Positions 43,615 through 54,379 of a stretch of DNA of 64,000 nucleotides are shown in pieces; positions within the stretch are counted from its first letter, which is position 1; every line of letters begins with the position of its first letter. The DNA comes from Rickettsiella endosymbiont of Rhagonycha lignosa (GTDB lineage: Bacteria; Pseudomonadota; Gammaproteobacteria; Diplorickettsiales; Diplorickettsiaceae). The stretch spans positions 186,001 through 250,000 of the forward strand of contig NZ_OZ035011.1 of NCBI RefSeq assembly GCF_964031165.1, written 5' to 3'. The notes under the pieces are model-generated. The model saw nothing but the letters and a program-made list of their open reading frames with translations, did not search any database and was not told the DNA's origin. Position numbers and translations under genes: made by a program.

Positions 43615-44508
43615 ATGAGTATATATTTTATGAAATTATCTAGTAAAGCAAATCTTTATCTTCTTTTAGCCACCTTGATGTGGGGGATTACTTTTCCCCT
43701 GACTCGAAATGCGTTGACTGAAGTCGATCCATTTGTATTTGTGAGTTTACGTTTTGCTTTAGCTACGTTGGTTTTGCTGCCCAATGTCTGGATTTTGCTT
43801 AAAAATACGACCCGAACTATTTTGCGTGGCAGCTTAATCATTGGTATCCTGAATGCGGGAGCTTATCTCTGTCAAACCATCGGTTTGCAGACAGTGCATT
43901 CCTCGCGCGCGGCGTTTATAACGGGCGCAAGTGTTATTTTAGTGCCTTTTCTAGCGCCGTTGTTTAAATTAGAAAAACCAAGCAGCTTGGATTTATTGTG
44001 TGCGGGCATAGGATTTATAGGTCTGTATGTCTTAATGGATATCAAACATCTTTATATAGGACATGGTGAACTATGGGTTTTTTTGGGTGCTATCTTTTTT
44101 TCTTTACAAATTACTTACCTTCAACGCATTAATCAATTAATAGGTGATTATCAATTATTAGCTTTTTATCAACTTTTGTTTACAGTGCCTTTTGTATTTT
44201 TATTTACTAAAGACCATTCTTTTATTGCTGCTTTGCAACCGCAAGCTTTAGTTGGCATCTTATTTTGTGCTGTATTTGCTACCAGCTTGGCGTATTATTT
44301 GCAGAATAAATACCAAAAATTTACAAGTGCTCCCAAAGCGGCGTTGATATTTGCATTAGAACCGGTATTTGCTAGCCTATTTGGAGTGCTAATTAATCAT
44401 GAAATGCTGGCAAAAACTACAGTGGTTGGTGGCTCACTATTATTATTAAGTTTAATTCTTCCGGCGATAGTGAATATGAAAAAAGAATCTGATCCTCTCA
44501 TCAAATAA
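43615..44508 (+). CDS. EamA/DMT-family transporter
   Basis: The 297-aa protein has ten hydrophobic segments in two EamA repeats of about 130 residues each: first repeat from LYLLLATLMWGITFPLTRNA, second from GELWVFLGAIFFSLQITY. The conserved ends of each repeat (FITGASVILVPFLAPLF; AALIFALEPVFASLFG) are present. DMT exporters move amino acids, nucleotides or other metabolites across the inner membrane; the substrate is not predictable. A second ATG at 43630 is possible. The pepN gene begins 12 bp after the stop, so they may be cotranscribed. Confidence 0.9.
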   Translation: MSIYFMKLSSKANLYLLLATLMWGITFPLTRNALTEVDPFVFVSLRFALATLVLLPNVWILLKNTTRTILRGSLIIGILNAGAYLCQTIGLQTVHSSRAAFITGASVILVPFLAPLFKLEKPSSLDLLCAGIGFIGLYVLMDIKHLYIGHGELWVFLGAIFFSLQITYLQRINQLIGDYQLLAFYQLLFTVPFVFLFTKDHSFIAALQPQALVGILFCAVFATSLAYYLQNKYQKFTSAPKAALIFALEPVFASLFGVLINHEMLAKTTVVGGSLLLLSLILPAIVNMKKESDPLIK

Positions 44509-44519
44509 TAGGTAATAAA

Positions 44520-47159
44520 ATGACTGAAGTAAAAACTACCTTCCTTAACGATTATACCCCACCTAACTTTTTAATAAATACGGTTGAATTAACCTTTAAG
44601 TTAAATGAAAATTTGACTCAAGTTAATTCACGTTTGACGATCATTCGTGATTCGACACCAGAAAATAAAAATAAACCGTTGATTTTGCAGGGCGAGAATT
44701 GTGAATTGGTTTTTATTAAACTCGATGGTCGATCTTTATCAACTAAAGAATATCAACTTAAGGATCAGGAATTAGTTATCCCTCAAGTGCCTGATCAATT
44801 TAATCTTGAGATTGAAACTAGAATTAAACCTAAGGAAAATACTGCATTAAGTGGATTGTATGTTTCTCGAGGAATTTTTTGTACTCAATGTGAGGCAGAA
44901 GGTTTTCGTCGTATCACTTATTTTCTAGATAGACCGGATGTATTAGCGCGCTATACAACTACTATTATCGCTGACAAAACGAAATATCCCATTTTGTTAT
45001 CTAACGGAAATAATATCGCAACGCAGGATTTAGGAAATAATCAACATTCCATTACCTGGCATGATCCTTTCAAAAAACCTAGTTATTTATTTGCATTAGT
45101 TGCGGGTGATTTAGAACATATACAAGATGAATTCACAACTCAATCGCAACGAAAAATAAAATTACAAATTTTTTCAGAAAGAGGTGAGAAAAATAAATGT
45201 TATCACGCGATGGAATCGTTAAAAAAAGCCATGCTTTGGGATGAACAAGCTTATGGTCGTGAATATGATTTAGACATATTTATGATTGCTGTTATCGATG
45301 ATTTCAATATGGGTGCAATGGAAAATAAAGGACTTAATATTTTTAATGCACAGACTATTTTGGCGGATCCGAATTCAGCGACTGATGCAGATTATAGTTA
45401 TATTACTAAAGTGGTAGGTCATGAATACTTTCATAATTGGACGGGTGATCGGATTACCTGTCGCGATTGGTTTCAATTAAGTCTTAAAGAAGGATTAACC
45501 GTTTTTCGTGAACAGGAATTTAGTGAATCGATCGGTAATCCGGCGGCTGAGCGAATCAATACGGTAAGACAATTAAGAGCTATGCAGTTTGCAGAAGATG
45601 CGGGCCCTTTAGCACATCCCGTGCAGCCTGATTCTTATATGGAAATCAATAATTTTTATACCATGACCGTGTATGAAAAAGGTGCTGAAATCATTCGTAT
45701 GATGAAGGTCTTAGTTGGTCCAAAATTATTTCGTAAAGGTATGGATGATTATTTTACTTCTCATGATGGACAGGCAGTCACTATAGAAGATTTTGTTAAA
45801 TCAATCGAAAAAGGAAGTGGTTATGATCTGCAACAATTTCGTCGTTGGTATAAGCAATCTGGAACACCTGAATTACAGATTGATTATCATTATTCATTCG
45901 AAGACAAAACGTTTGATTTGATTCTTAAACAACATTGTCCTGCTACACCAGGCCAAATAACTAAGAAACCTTTTTATATTCCTGTAGTCATGGCTTTATT
46001 GAATCCAGAGGGTCATCCAATTGATTTACAATTAGTCGGCGATGCAACATCAATGGGAACACAATGTACATTAAAGCTTAGAGAATCTGAGCATGTTTTT
46101 CAATTTGTTAATGTCGATGCTAAACCTATACCGTCTTTATTAAGAAATTTTTCTGCTCCTGTAAAATTGAAGGTTAAATATTCTGATGAGGATCTTGCTT
46201 TTTTAATGCAATCTGATACCGATGGCTTTAATCGCTGGGATGCTACGCAGGAATTGGCCAATAGAATTGTATTAAGCCGTATTCAATCCTCAGCTGCTGC
46301 GGAAGATTCAGCAGTCAATCAACTGATTAAGGGATATAAAATTCTATTTGCAGATGACAATCAGGACAGTAAGGATTTATTAGCCGAGCTATTGAGTTTA
46401 CCGAGCGAAGCTTCTTTGGCAGAACAAATGCCTATCATTGATATTGATGGTATTCACGAAGAAAGAGAATGGTTACGTTTTCAGTTAGCTAAAAAACTAG
46501 AAAATAATTTTTTACATTGCTATCAAAGTTGTCATGATTTAGAGCCTTATGTTTTTGATAAACAATCGGTAACCAATCGACGTCTAGCGAACATAAGTTT
46601 AACTTATCTCATGTTATTGCAAGATCCTAGTGTGCATCATCTTTGTGTCGAACATTATAGGAAAGCTGATAATTTAACTGATCGGATTGTGGCATTGAGT
46701 GAAATTGTTAATCATAATTTATCGCAAAGAGATCGTTTTTTAAAAGAGTTTTATGAAAACAATTCGGCTAATTCTTTGGTGGTTTGCAAATGGTTGGCCA
46801 TACAAGCACGCGCTCCACTGCCAGATACCTTACATCAGGTTAAAAAATTACTAGAGCATCCTGCTTTTGATTATAAGAATCCAAATAAAATTCGATCGCT
46901 GATTGGTGTTTTTTGTTCAGAAAACCGGAGTCAATTTCACGATCGTTCCGGTGTGGGTTATTTATTTTTAAGTGAACAAATACAACATCTTGATCCTATA
47001 AATCCTCAGATAGCCGCACGCTTGGTAAAATCTTTTACACAGTGGAAGCGTTTTGATGCGGGTCGGCAGACTTTGATGCGCGAACAGCTAGAGAAACTTA
47101 TCAAAATACCAGGACTTTCTTCAGATGTGTTTGAGATGGTGAGTAAGAGCTTGCTATAA
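44520..47159 (+). CDS. pepN: aminopeptidase N (M1 metallopeptidase)
   Basis: The 879-aa protein is full length for proteobacterial PepN (E. coli 870). The exopeptidase motif MGAMENKGL is near residue 265. The zinc site HEYFH is in VGHEYFHNWTGDR near 300, with the third ligand Glu in LKEGLTVFREQEF near 325. MTVYEKGAEIIRM with the catalytic Tyr lies near 385. The C-terminal alpha-helical domain is complete. It removes N-terminal residues from peptides in the cytoplasm. Confidence 0.97.
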   Translation: MTEVKTTFLNDYTPPNFLINTVELTFKLNENLTQVNSRLTIIRDSTPENKNKPLILQGENCELVFIKLDGRSLSTKEYQLKDQELVIPQVPDQFNLEIETRIKPKENTALSGLYVSRGIFCTQCEAEGFRRITYFLDRPDVLARYTTTIIADKTKYPILLSNGNNIATQDLGNNQHSITWHDPFKKPSYLFALVAGDLEHIQDEFTTQSQRKIKLQIFSERGEKNKCYHAMESLKKAMLWDEQAYGREYDLDIFMIAVIDDFNMGAMENKGLNIFNAQTILADPNSATDADYSYITKVVGHEYFHNWTGDRITCRDWFQLSLKEGLTVFREQEFSESIGNPAAERINTVRQLRAMQFAEDAGPLAHPVQPDSYMEINNFYTMTVYEKGAEIIRMMKVLVGPKLFRKGMDDYFTSHDGQAVTIEDFVKSIEKGSGYDLQQFRRWYKQSGTPELQIDYHYSFEDKTFDLILKQHCPATPGQITKKPFYIPVVMALLNPEGHPIDLQLVGDATSMGTQCTLKLRESEHVFQFVNVDAKPIPSLLRNFSAPVKLKVKYSDEDLAFLMQSDTDGFNRWDATQELANRIVLSRIQSSAAAEDSAVNQLIKGYKILFADDNQDSKDLLAELLSLPSEASLAEQMPIIDIDGIHEEREWLRFQLAKKLENNFLHCYQSCHDLEPYVFDKQSVTNRRLANISLTYLMLLQDPSVHHLCVEHYRKADNLTDRIVALSEIVNHNLSQRDRFLKEFYENNSANSLVVCKWLAIQARAPLPDTLHQVKKLLEHPAFDYKNPNKIRSLIGVFCSENRSQFHDRSGVGYLFLSEQIQHLDPINPQIAARLVKSFTQWKRFDAGRQTLMREQLEKLIKIPGLSSDVFEMVSKSLL

Positions 47160-47210
47160 ATTATTTTATACTTTCGTATTTAAATTTTTGAAGATTAGGA
47201 TGAGCGAAGA

Positions 47211-47280
47211 AGAATTGTTTTGAGTATCGTAACGGAGCATACACGAGTATGTGAGTAACGAAACGCAGAAAAACGATTCT
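47211..47280. repeat. intergenic imperfect palindrome, family copy 2
   Basis: Outer arms AGAATTGTTTT (47211-47221) and AAAACGATTCT (47270-47280) pair with one G-T. The inner hairpin is CATAC-acga-GTATG (47238-47251), followed by TGAGTAACGA. Same design as the element at 43518-43605. It sits in the gap between convergent pepN and the next transporter gene, where it may also serve as a terminator. Confidence 0.5.
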
Positions 47281-47315
47281 TTTTAGCCATCATTGTGTGC
47301 AATTGTAAATACATC

Positions 47316-48218
47316 CTAAATGGTTTGTTTGGCTAAAAAGATACCGACTAAGGCGATTAGCATGCCAATCATTTGACTAAAACCTAGATACTCTGCAAAA
47401 AAGTACCAACCTGCCATGGCCGCGACCATCGGTTGGATAAGCAAAGCGGTTGATGAAAAGGTAACTGGTAAATAGGGCAAGGCATAAGCAATTAATCCTT
47501 GCCCTAAAATATGCGCAAACAATGCTAAAGCAAATAAGATGATCCAAGCGGTTTCTGTTTGCGGCATTGCAAGCTCGCCGGAGAGACAAGTGATGATAAG
47601 CAAGGTAAGCATGCTGGCAAAAGTTGATATCGCCATACTTGAAAAGGCAGTAAATTTTTTACGTGCACGATTCAGTACTAATAAATATCCGGCATAGAAA
47701 AAAGCAGTGATAAAAGCCAACCCATCACCAATGCGGATATTTTTGTCCATATGTAAGCTAGGATGGATTAAAACAGCTATACCTAAAATGGCTAATAATA
47801 AACCAATTACTAATTTTTTTTGTGGTGGTCTGCGTAAAACAATCCATCCCCATAAAGCGATAAGGATAGGCGAAAAGTTAGCAATTAAAGTCGAGTTGGC
47901 GATGGTGGTATATTGAATAGAAAGATGCCATGTGGCTAGGTCGCCGCCAAATAAAACACCAGAAAATAATAACCAAAGATAATCTTTTAAAAGGGGCACA
48001 TGACTATCATCGGGACGTGTATAGCCTTGTCCTATGGAAAGTAAGGTTAAAATTGGAAAAGCAATAGCCACTCGCCAAAATCCTGTCGCAATGGGGCCAA
48101 CTTCGCTTAATCGGACAAAAATAGGAGCAAAACCTATGGCTACAGCGCCTATTACTAAATACAATAGAGCAAGTTGACGCTTTTTTTCTGAACCAATTCT
48201 TTTTAGATATTTGACCAT
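47316..48218 (-). CDS. EamA/DMT-family transporter
   Basis: The 300-aa inner membrane protein has ten hydrophobic segments in two EamA repeats (first YLVIGAVAIGFAPIFVRLSE, second GDGLAFITAFFYAGYLL), and TLIANFSPILIALWGW closes the first repeat. It is a distinct DMT subfamily from the gene at 43615. The basic N-terminus (YLKRIGSEKKRQ) fits inside-facing topology. Substrate unknown. It converges on pepN, and the upstream region to the next gene is divergent from the efflux operon. Confidence 0.9.
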   Translation of the reverse strand: MVKYLKRIGSEKKRQLALLYLVIGAVAIGFAPIFVRLSEVGPIATGFWRVAIAFPILTLLSIGQGYTRPDDSHVPLLKDYLWLLFSGVLFGGDLATWHLSIQYTTIANSTLIANFSPILIALWGWIVLRRPPQKKLVIGLLLAILGIAVLIHPSLHMDKNIRIGDGLAFITAFFYAGYLLVLNRARKKFTAFSSMAISTFASMLTLLIITCLSGELAMPQTETAWIILFALALFAHILGQGLIAYALPYLPVTFSSTALLIQPMVAAMAGWYFFAEYLGFSQMIGMLIALVGIFLAKQTI

Positions 48219-48472
48219 AAATTAAGCTCCAATAAGAGAAGCAGGTTGTTTATTCTTTAAAATTACCAAAGAGTAAAGCGGCTTCTGATTATTTAATTAA
48301 AGCATAGTTTGTTGTGAGTATACTGATAAGTTTTATATCAGCTTGATTAGGCGTGAAAGAGACAGAATTGATTTCGATTTTCAACTAAGTTCTAAAAATA
48401 TCGTCTATGATATGAAAGTACACATTAAGAAAAATGTGTATACAAAACAGAGTAAAAATGGACAAATATTAA

Positions 48473-49981
48473 ATGTGGGTTTTCTACAGGAGCTGTTATC
48501 AATTTTCCATGATTGCCATGATGTTGGGTAGTCTCAGTGCTTGCCTGGTGGGACCTGATTTTGCATCACCTGAGCCTCCAAAAGTAAATCATTATACAAA
48601 ACCTCCTTGGCCTTGTAAAACTGCCAACGCGCCAGGTCATGGAGGGGCGTCACAGCAGTTTATTCAGGCTAAAACCATTTCCGCAGAATGGTGGCGTTTA
48701 TTTCATTCGCCTAAAATAAATAAACTCATTTGCCAGGGTATAACCAACAGTCCCAATTTGCGAGCGGCTAAAGCGACTTTACTTGAAGCACAGGAAAATC
48801 TAAGTGCGGGTATAGGAAATAATTTGTTTCCAAATATCGCAGCCCAAGTGACAGCACAACGTGGTTCTAATACAGGGTTTTTTAATTCCTCCAACGCCAC
48901 GAATAACTCAGTAACTACCAGTGGGATTCCTTCATCAGTATTTAATCTGTTCAATGCTTCAGTCAATGCTTCTTATCTGCTTGATTTTTTTGGAGGAATG
49001 CGCCGGCAAATACAAGGTTTGCAATCCCAAGTAGAATATCAATATTTTGAACTTCGCGCGGCATATCTGAGTTTAACGTCCAATATTGTGACCACCGCAA
49101 TTACCATAGCCTCTTTGCATAGACAAATTTGTGTTACTAAGCAATTGATCCGAGAACAAGCTCAACAATTGGCGATCATAAAAAAACAATTTGATCTAGG
49201 AGGTGTTTCACAAATCGAGGTGGTCGCACAACAAACACAATTGGCGCAAACTAAAGCAACTTTACCGCCCTTAGAAAAAAATTGGGCACAAACACGTCAT
49301 TTGCTAGCTATTTTAGTCGGTGCTTTTCCTAGTGAAAGACATATCGTTCCCTTTTTGGATTTAAATGAATTGCATTTACCGACTAAACTGCCATTGAGTG
49401 TACCTTCTGCCTTAGTTCGACAGAGACCTGATGTACGTGCGGCTGAAGCATTGTGGGAAGCGGCTAATGCTCAAATAGGTGTCGCTACGGCTAATCTATA
49501 TCCACAATTTACGCTCAGTGGTTCTTGGGGTAAATCTAATTCTGTGGGTAGTCAAGTGTTTGGTTCGCAAAGCAATTTGTGGAATATTGGTGGGGCATTA
49601 TTTCAACCGTTATTTCGTGGTGGTGCTTTACTTGCTGAACGTCGTGCGGCTATTGCTGCTTATGATGCTGCTGCTGCCCAGTATCGAGAAGTTGTGCTAC
49701 AGGCTTTTAAAAATGTAGCGGATACGTTACGGGCAATAGAAGCGGATGCTTGTGAAATGCGCGCACAAAAACAGGCTGAAACAGCGGCTTATGCTAATTT
49801 GTATTTGGTTAAACAACAATTTTATTTAGGGGGTGTAAGTTACCTTTCATTATTAGATGCACAACGTCAATATCAGCAAACGCGTATTAGTTTGGTACAA
49901 GCAGAAGCCAGTCGATATGCAGATACAGCTGCTTTATTTCAAGCTTTAGGGGGTGGATGGTGGAACTCGAATTGCCAGTAG
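48473..49981 (+). CDS. outer membrane efflux lipoprotein (OprM/NodT family)
   Basis: The 502-aa protein begins with a lipoprotein signal ending in LGSLSAC, so Cys24 is the likely lipidation site; an internal ATG at 48509 would also keep the lipobox. Two OEP repeats follow (NLRAAKATLLEAQENLSAG near 85-105; RPDVRAAEALWEAANAQIG near 315-335), and the ends LGGVSQIEVVAQQTQLAQ and LGGVSYLSLLDAQRQYQQ are typical NodT blocks. It forms the trimeric outer membrane duct of the RND pump encoded by the next two genes, 12 bp downstream. Confidence 0.94.
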   Translation: MWVFYRSCYQFSMIAMMLGSLSACLVGPDFASPEPPKVNHYTKPPWPCKTANAPGHGGASQQFIQAKTISAEWWRLFHSPKINKLICQGITNSPNLRAAKATLLEAQENLSAGIGNNLFPNIAAQVTAQRGSNTGFFNSSNATNNSVTTSGIPSSVFNLFNASVNASYLLDFFGGMRRQIQGLQSQVEYQYFELRAAYLSLTSNIVTTAITIASLHRQICVTKQLIREQAQQLAIIKKQFDLGGVSQIEVVAQQTQLAQTKATLPPLEKNWAQTRHLLAILVGAFPSERHIVPFLDLNELHLPTKLPLSVPSALVRQRPDVRAAEALWEAANAQIGVATANLYPQFTLSGSWGKSNSVGSQVFGSQSNLWNIGGALFQPLFRGGALLAERRAAIAAYDAAAAQYREVVLQAFKNVADTLRAIEADACEMRAQKQAETAAYANLYLVKQQFYLGGVSYLSLLDAQRQYQQTRISLVQAEASRYADTAALFQALGGGWWNSNCQ

Positions 49982-49993
49982 AGGATCACAATC

Positions 49994-51145
49994 ATGCATA
50001 GATTAAAAAAGCATTTTAATAGACCCATGATCATTATGTTGATCAGTGTCGGAGTGCTTTTTATTCTGGTTTTCGGTTATCAAACTATTAAGCATCTCTT
50101 TATTCGACATGCGATGCAAAAGAATACTGCACCCGTCGTCACGGTTTCCGCCATGCGTGTTCATTATTCATGGTGGCAACCAAAGATTTTGACCTATGGC
50201 AGTATGCGATCCGTGAACGGTGTGTATGTCACCACAGAGTTAGCCGGATTAGTGCGCACAGTTTATTTGAAACCAGGGGCGGAGGTTAAAGAGGGAGATG
50301 TTTTAGTACAACTCAATGCGGACTCAGATATAGCATTATTGCATTCATTAGAAGCACAAGAGAAATTAGCTGAAATTATATATCATCGTGATAGTGCACA
50401 ATTTGCTGTCAAAGCAATCAGTAAAGCTGTGCTTGATACCGATGAGCAAAATCTAAAGAATTTGCAAGCACAAGTAGCTCAACAAGAAGCCATTGTTGCT
50501 AAAAAAACCTTAAAAGCCCCTTTTACTGGTCGCTTAGGTGTTTCGACTGTGAACGTAGGTCAATATCTAAATCCGGGTGATCAAGTCGTTACTTTGCAAG
50601 CCTTAGATCCACTTTACGCTGATTTTTTTATTCCACAGCAAAAGTTAGCGCAATTACATATAGGATCTATAGTTAACATTAAAACAGACACCTACCCAGA
50701 TAAAATTTTTACTGGAAAAGTGACTACCATCAATCCTATTGTGGATGTTAATACACGGAATGTGCAGATTGAAGCGACCATCGCAAATCCACAGTCTGAA
50801 ATATATCCTGGTATGTTTGTTTCAGCTGAAGTACAAACCGATCCAATGAAACAATACTTAACTTTGCCACAAACAGCGATCAGCTTTAATCCTTATGGAG
50901 AGATAGCTTATATCGTGCAACAAAAAGGAAACGATAAAAGTGGAAAACCACAACTTACCGTACTACAAACTTTTGTGACAACGGGCGAGAAACGCGGCGA
51001 TCAAATTGCTATCTTGGGTGGTTTAAAAGAAGGTGAAATGATTGTAACTAGCGGGCAACTCAAACTTAAAAATGGCAGTAGTGTGGTGATTAATAATTCT
51101 GTGGTACCGAATAATAATCCTGCACCGATAGCTATTGATGAATAA
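49994..51145 (+). CDS. RND efflux periplasmic adaptor (MexA/AcrA type)
   Basis: The 383-aa membrane fusion protein has an N-terminal membrane anchor (MIIMLISVGVLFILVFGYQ), not a lipobox. The lipoyl-like domain halves are VRTVYLKPGAEVKEGDVLVQ (near 75-95) and KKTLKAPFTGRLGVSTVNVG (near 168-188), separated by a short coiled-coil hairpin. A beta-barrel and membrane-proximal domain (NPIVDVNTRNVQIEATI) follow. It links the inner membrane pump to the outer membrane duct. GAGGATC is the ribosome binding site. Confidence 0.95.
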   Translation: MHRLKKHFNRPMIIMLISVGVLFILVFGYQTIKHLFIRHAMQKNTAPVVTVSAMRVHYSWWQPKILTYGSMRSVNGVYVTTELAGLVRTVYLKPGAEVKEGDVLVQLNADSDIALLHSLEAQEKLAEIIYHRDSAQFAVKAISKAVLDTDEQNLKNLQAQVAQQEAIVAKKTLKAPFTGRLGVSTVNVGQYLNPGDQVVTLQALDPLYADFFIPQQKLAQLHIGSIVNIKTDTYPDKIFTGKVTTINPIVDVNTRNVQIEATIANPQSEIYPGMFVSAEVQTDPMKQYLTLPQTAISFNPYGEIAYIVQQKGNDKSGKPQLTVLQTFVTTGEKRGDQIAILGGLKEGEMIVTSGQLKLKNGSSVVINNSVVPNNNPAPIAIDE

Positions 51146-51220
51146 TGAAACAGAAAGGAAGTTGTATAAGCCATTTTTTTAATAAAATGAGCTTGTTTTA
51201 GTTTAAGGATAGCTGTTTTT

Positions 51221-54200
51221 ATGCGCTTTACGGATATTTTTATTCAGCGACCTGTGTTAGCAACAGTGATTAGTTTATTAATCTTGGTGCTAGGAATACG
51301 TTCGTTAACTTTACTTCAGGTTCGACAATATCCTTATACTGAGAATGCAGTGATAACCGTTTCTACGGTATACACTGGTGCAGATCCCGCTTTAGTTGCT
51401 GGATTTATCACAACCCCTTTAGAAAATTCTATTGCACAGGCACAAGGAATTGATTATTTAACTTCAAGTAGTACACAAGGTAGTAGTTCGATACAAGCTA
51501 ATTTGTTACTGAATTACGATCCGAATAAAGCATTAACTGAAATTAATACCAAAGTTAATGCTGTTATCAATCAATTGCCTAAACAATCTCAACAACCGAC
51601 ATTAAATATAGCGATTGGTGAAACGATCGACTCCATGTATATCGGGTTTTATAGTCCTAAGTTAGCCAGCAATCAAATTACCGATTATTTGATTCGAGTG
51701 GTACAACCGAAATTACAAGCTGTAAATGGTGTTCAGCAAGCTGAAATCGTCGGACAGCATTTATTTTCACTTCGTGCCTGGTTAGATCCAGCCAAATTAG
51801 CTTCCTATGGTTTAGGTGCTGATGATGTGGCCAAGGCATTAGCTAACAATGATTTTATTGCGGCTGTTGGACGCACTAAAGGTGATATGGTTACAGTCGA
51901 TTTAACCGTAAATACAGGATTAAACAACGTAGAACAGTTTCAGAATTTAATTGTCAAAGCACAAAATGGCGCCATTATACGTTTAAGAGATGTTGCCAAA
52001 GTGACTCTAGGTTCGCAAAGTTATGATACTACCGTAAAGTTTGATAATAAACCGGCCGTATATATAGGCATTAAAGTGGCACCCACCGCAAATGTACTTT
52101 CTGTTATCAAAAATATACGGAAAGCCATGCCGGGCATTACTGCACAGCTGCCGCGGGGTTTAAATGGAAAGATTGTTTATGACGAAAGTCGTTATATCAA
52201 TAGTTCTATCCATGAGGTGATGACCAGTTTGATAGAAGCCTTAGTGATTGTTACGTTAGTTATCTTTTTGTTTTTGGGTTCTCTTCGCTCAGTAATTATT
52301 CCAGTGATTGCTATGCCCCTATCCTTAATAGGTGCATTTTTTATAATGTTGTTATTGGGCTATACAATCAATTTACTCACTTTGTTGGCCTTGGTATTAG
52401 CCATAGGGTTGGTTGTCGATGATGCAATTATTATTGTAGAAAATATTTATCGGCATATTGAATCGGGTCAATCGCCTGTCGAAGCGGCTATTAAAGGTGC
52501 ACGCGAGTTAGCTATTCCTATTATTTCAATTTCTGTGGTTTTAATTGCGGTTTATGTACCAATCGGTTTTATGGGGGGGTTAACCGGCGCATTATTTACT
52601 GAATTTGCTTTCACATTAGCCGGAGCGGTTGGAATTTCTGCAATTATTGCCTTAACACTTTCTCCCATGATGTGTTCTCTCTCCTTAAAGCCGAGTGTTA
52701 AGGATCAACACAGAGGTTTTGTTGGTTTTATCGATGAAAAATTCGATAAATTACGTGATTATTATGAACATCTTTTGCAAGGTTCATTAAAGAATGTTCA
52801 AGTGACCATAGTATTTGCATTAATTATTTTAAGTAGCATTTATTTTTTGTATGCAACTTCTAAAAATGAGCTAGCCCCTCAAGAAGATCAAGGGCTTATT
52901 ATTAGCTTACTAACTGCAGCACCTAATGCGACTTTGCAGCAAACACAATTATATTCGAATCAAGTATTCAAAATTTTTCAATCTTATCCTGAAACCGATC
53001 ATGTCTTTCAATTAGATGGAGTTAATGGACTTAATACCAGTATTGGTGGAATGGTCTTTAAACCATGGAATGAACGCAAACGCACAACTAATCAACTCCA
53101 ATCACAGATACAACATTTATTTGATGGCATAGCAGGAGCAAGAGTAGCTGCCTTTCAAAAACCTTCTTTGCCTGGCGGAGGTAGTGGATTACCTGTGCAA
53201 TTTGTTATTACTACTACCGATGATTATGTAAAATTGAATGACATTTCCCAAACATTATTAGACGAAGCGCGTAAGAGTGGACTTTTTGTTTATTTAGATA
53301 GCGATCTTAAATTAGATAAACCTCAATCAGCAATACAACTCGATCGTGATAAAGCATCGCAGCTGGGTTTAACGATGGCAGATGTGGGGAATTTGTTAGC
53401 CTCTGCGATGAGTGAGAATTATATTAATTATTTTAATTTTGATGGTCGATCTTACCAAGTTATTCCACAAGTGATGCGGGGGTCGCGTTTGAATGCCGAC
53501 CAATTATTGAATTATTATTTAAAGATTCCAAATGGTGCAGTGATTCCATTATCGACAATTGCGCGATTAAAAACTATTGTGGTGCCAGAATCAATTAATC
53601 ATTTCCAGCAGCTTAATTCAGCAACTATTTCAGCGGTTCCTTTTCCGGGTGTCACTATGGGTGATGCATTACAAGGGTTGCAAAAAATAGCTAAAAAAAT
53701 ATTTCCGGAAAATTACAATATGGATTACGCAGCTCAATCACGTCAATATCAGCAAGAAAGCAGCGCTTTGATTTTAACCTTTTTCTTAGCCCTAATTATT
53801 ATCTTTCTTTGTTTAGCAGCTCAATTCGAAAGTTTTCGCGATCCATTAATTATTTTAATCAGTGTGCCAATGTCAATTTGTGGCGCACTTATCTTTATAA
53901 GTATAGGAGTAGGGGGAGCGAGTTTAAATATTTATACTGAAGTGGGTTTGGTGACATTAATAGGTTTAATTAGTAAACACGGGATTTTGATTGTGCAATT
54001 TGCAAATGATTTGCAACAAGAAGGCCATAAAAAACAGGAAGCAATTCAAATGGCTGCTGGCATTCGGCTCCGACCTATTTTAATGACTACAGCTTCAATG
54101 GTTTTAGGGGTTATTCCCTTAATTTTAGCGTCTGGCGCAGGCGCAATTAGTCGCTTTAATATCGGCTTAGTCATTGCTTCTGGTATTTCTATCGGCACTT

Positions 54201-54304
54201 TATTTACTTTGTTTGTTGTGCCTGCCATGTACTTATTATTAGCTCAGGATCACCACGTTCATACTGCAAGTGATCTGCCAGGCGATCCGGTATTAAATGG
54301 ATAA
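51221..54304 (+). CDS. RND multidrug efflux transporter (HAE1/AcrB-like)
   Basis: The 1027-aa inner membrane pump has the HAE1 layout: TM1 (FIQRPVLATVISLLILVLG), large periplasmic loop, TM2-6, second loop, TM8-12. The proton relay is intact: Asp-Asp in LVVDDAIIIVENIYRHIE (TM4) and Lys in GLISKHGILIVQFAND (TM10). The motif IRLRPILMTTASMVLGVIPL near the end is conserved. It exports drugs or host-derived toxic compounds using the proton gradient. AAGGATAG precedes the ATG. It completes a tripartite operon with the two preceding genes. Confidence 0.97.
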   Translation: MRFTDIFIQRPVLATVISLLILVLGIRSLTLLQVRQYPYTENAVITVSTVYTGADPALVAGFITTPLENSIAQAQGIDYLTSSSTQGSSSIQANLLLNYDPNKALTEINTKVNAVINQLPKQSQQPTLNIAIGETIDSMYIGFYSPKLASNQITDYLIRVVQPKLQAVNGVQQAEIVGQHLFSLRAWLDPAKLASYGLGADDVAKALANNDFIAAVGRTKGDMVTVDLTVNTGLNNVEQFQNLIVKAQNGAIIRLRDVAKVTLGSQSYDTTVKFDNKPAVYIGIKVAPTANVLSVIKNIRKAMPGITAQLPRGLNGKIVYDESRYINSSIHEVMTSLIEALVIVTLVIFLFLGSLRSVIIPVIAMPLSLIGAFFIMLLLGYTINLLTLLALVLAIGLVVDDAIIIVENIYRHIESGQSPVEAAIKGARELAIPIISISVVLIAVYVPIGFMGGLTGALFTEFAFTLAGAVGISAIIALTLSPMMCSLSLKPSVKDQHRGFVGFIDEKFDKLRDYYEHLLQGSLKNVQVTIVFALIILSSIYFLYATSKNELAPQEDQGLIISLLTAAPNATLQQTQLYSNQVFKIFQSYPETDHVFQLDGVNGLNTSIGGMVFKPWNERKRTTNQLQSQIQHLFDGIAGARVAAFQKPSLPGGGSGLPVQFVITTTDDYVKLNDISQTLLDEARKSGLFVYLDSDLKLDKPQSAIQLDRDKASQLGLTMADVGNLLASAMSENYINYFNFDGRSYQVIPQVMRGSRLNADQLLNYYLKIPNGAVIPLSTIARLKTIVVPESINHFQQLNSATISAVPFPGVTMGDALQGLQKIAKKIFPENYNMDYAAQSRQYQQESSALILTFFLALIIIFLCLAAQFESFRDPLIILISVPMSICGALIFISIGVGGASLNIYTEVGLVTLIGLISKHGILIVQFANDLQQEGHKKQEAIQMAAGIRLRPILMTTASMVLGVIPLILASGAGAISRFNIGLVIASGISIGTLFTLFVVPAMYLLLAQDHHVHTASDLPGDPVLNG

Positions 54305-54379
54305 GTCTATTTATTTGAGATATTTAACAAGAGTTGTTAAGCTTTAGCAACACTGTGAATCTTTTATAGGGATGTAGAT

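Noticed and set aside
48343..48531. 62-aa frame ahead of the efflux operon
   Set aside because: It overlaps the start of the outer membrane lipoprotein gene, with no ribosome binding site or recognisable content.
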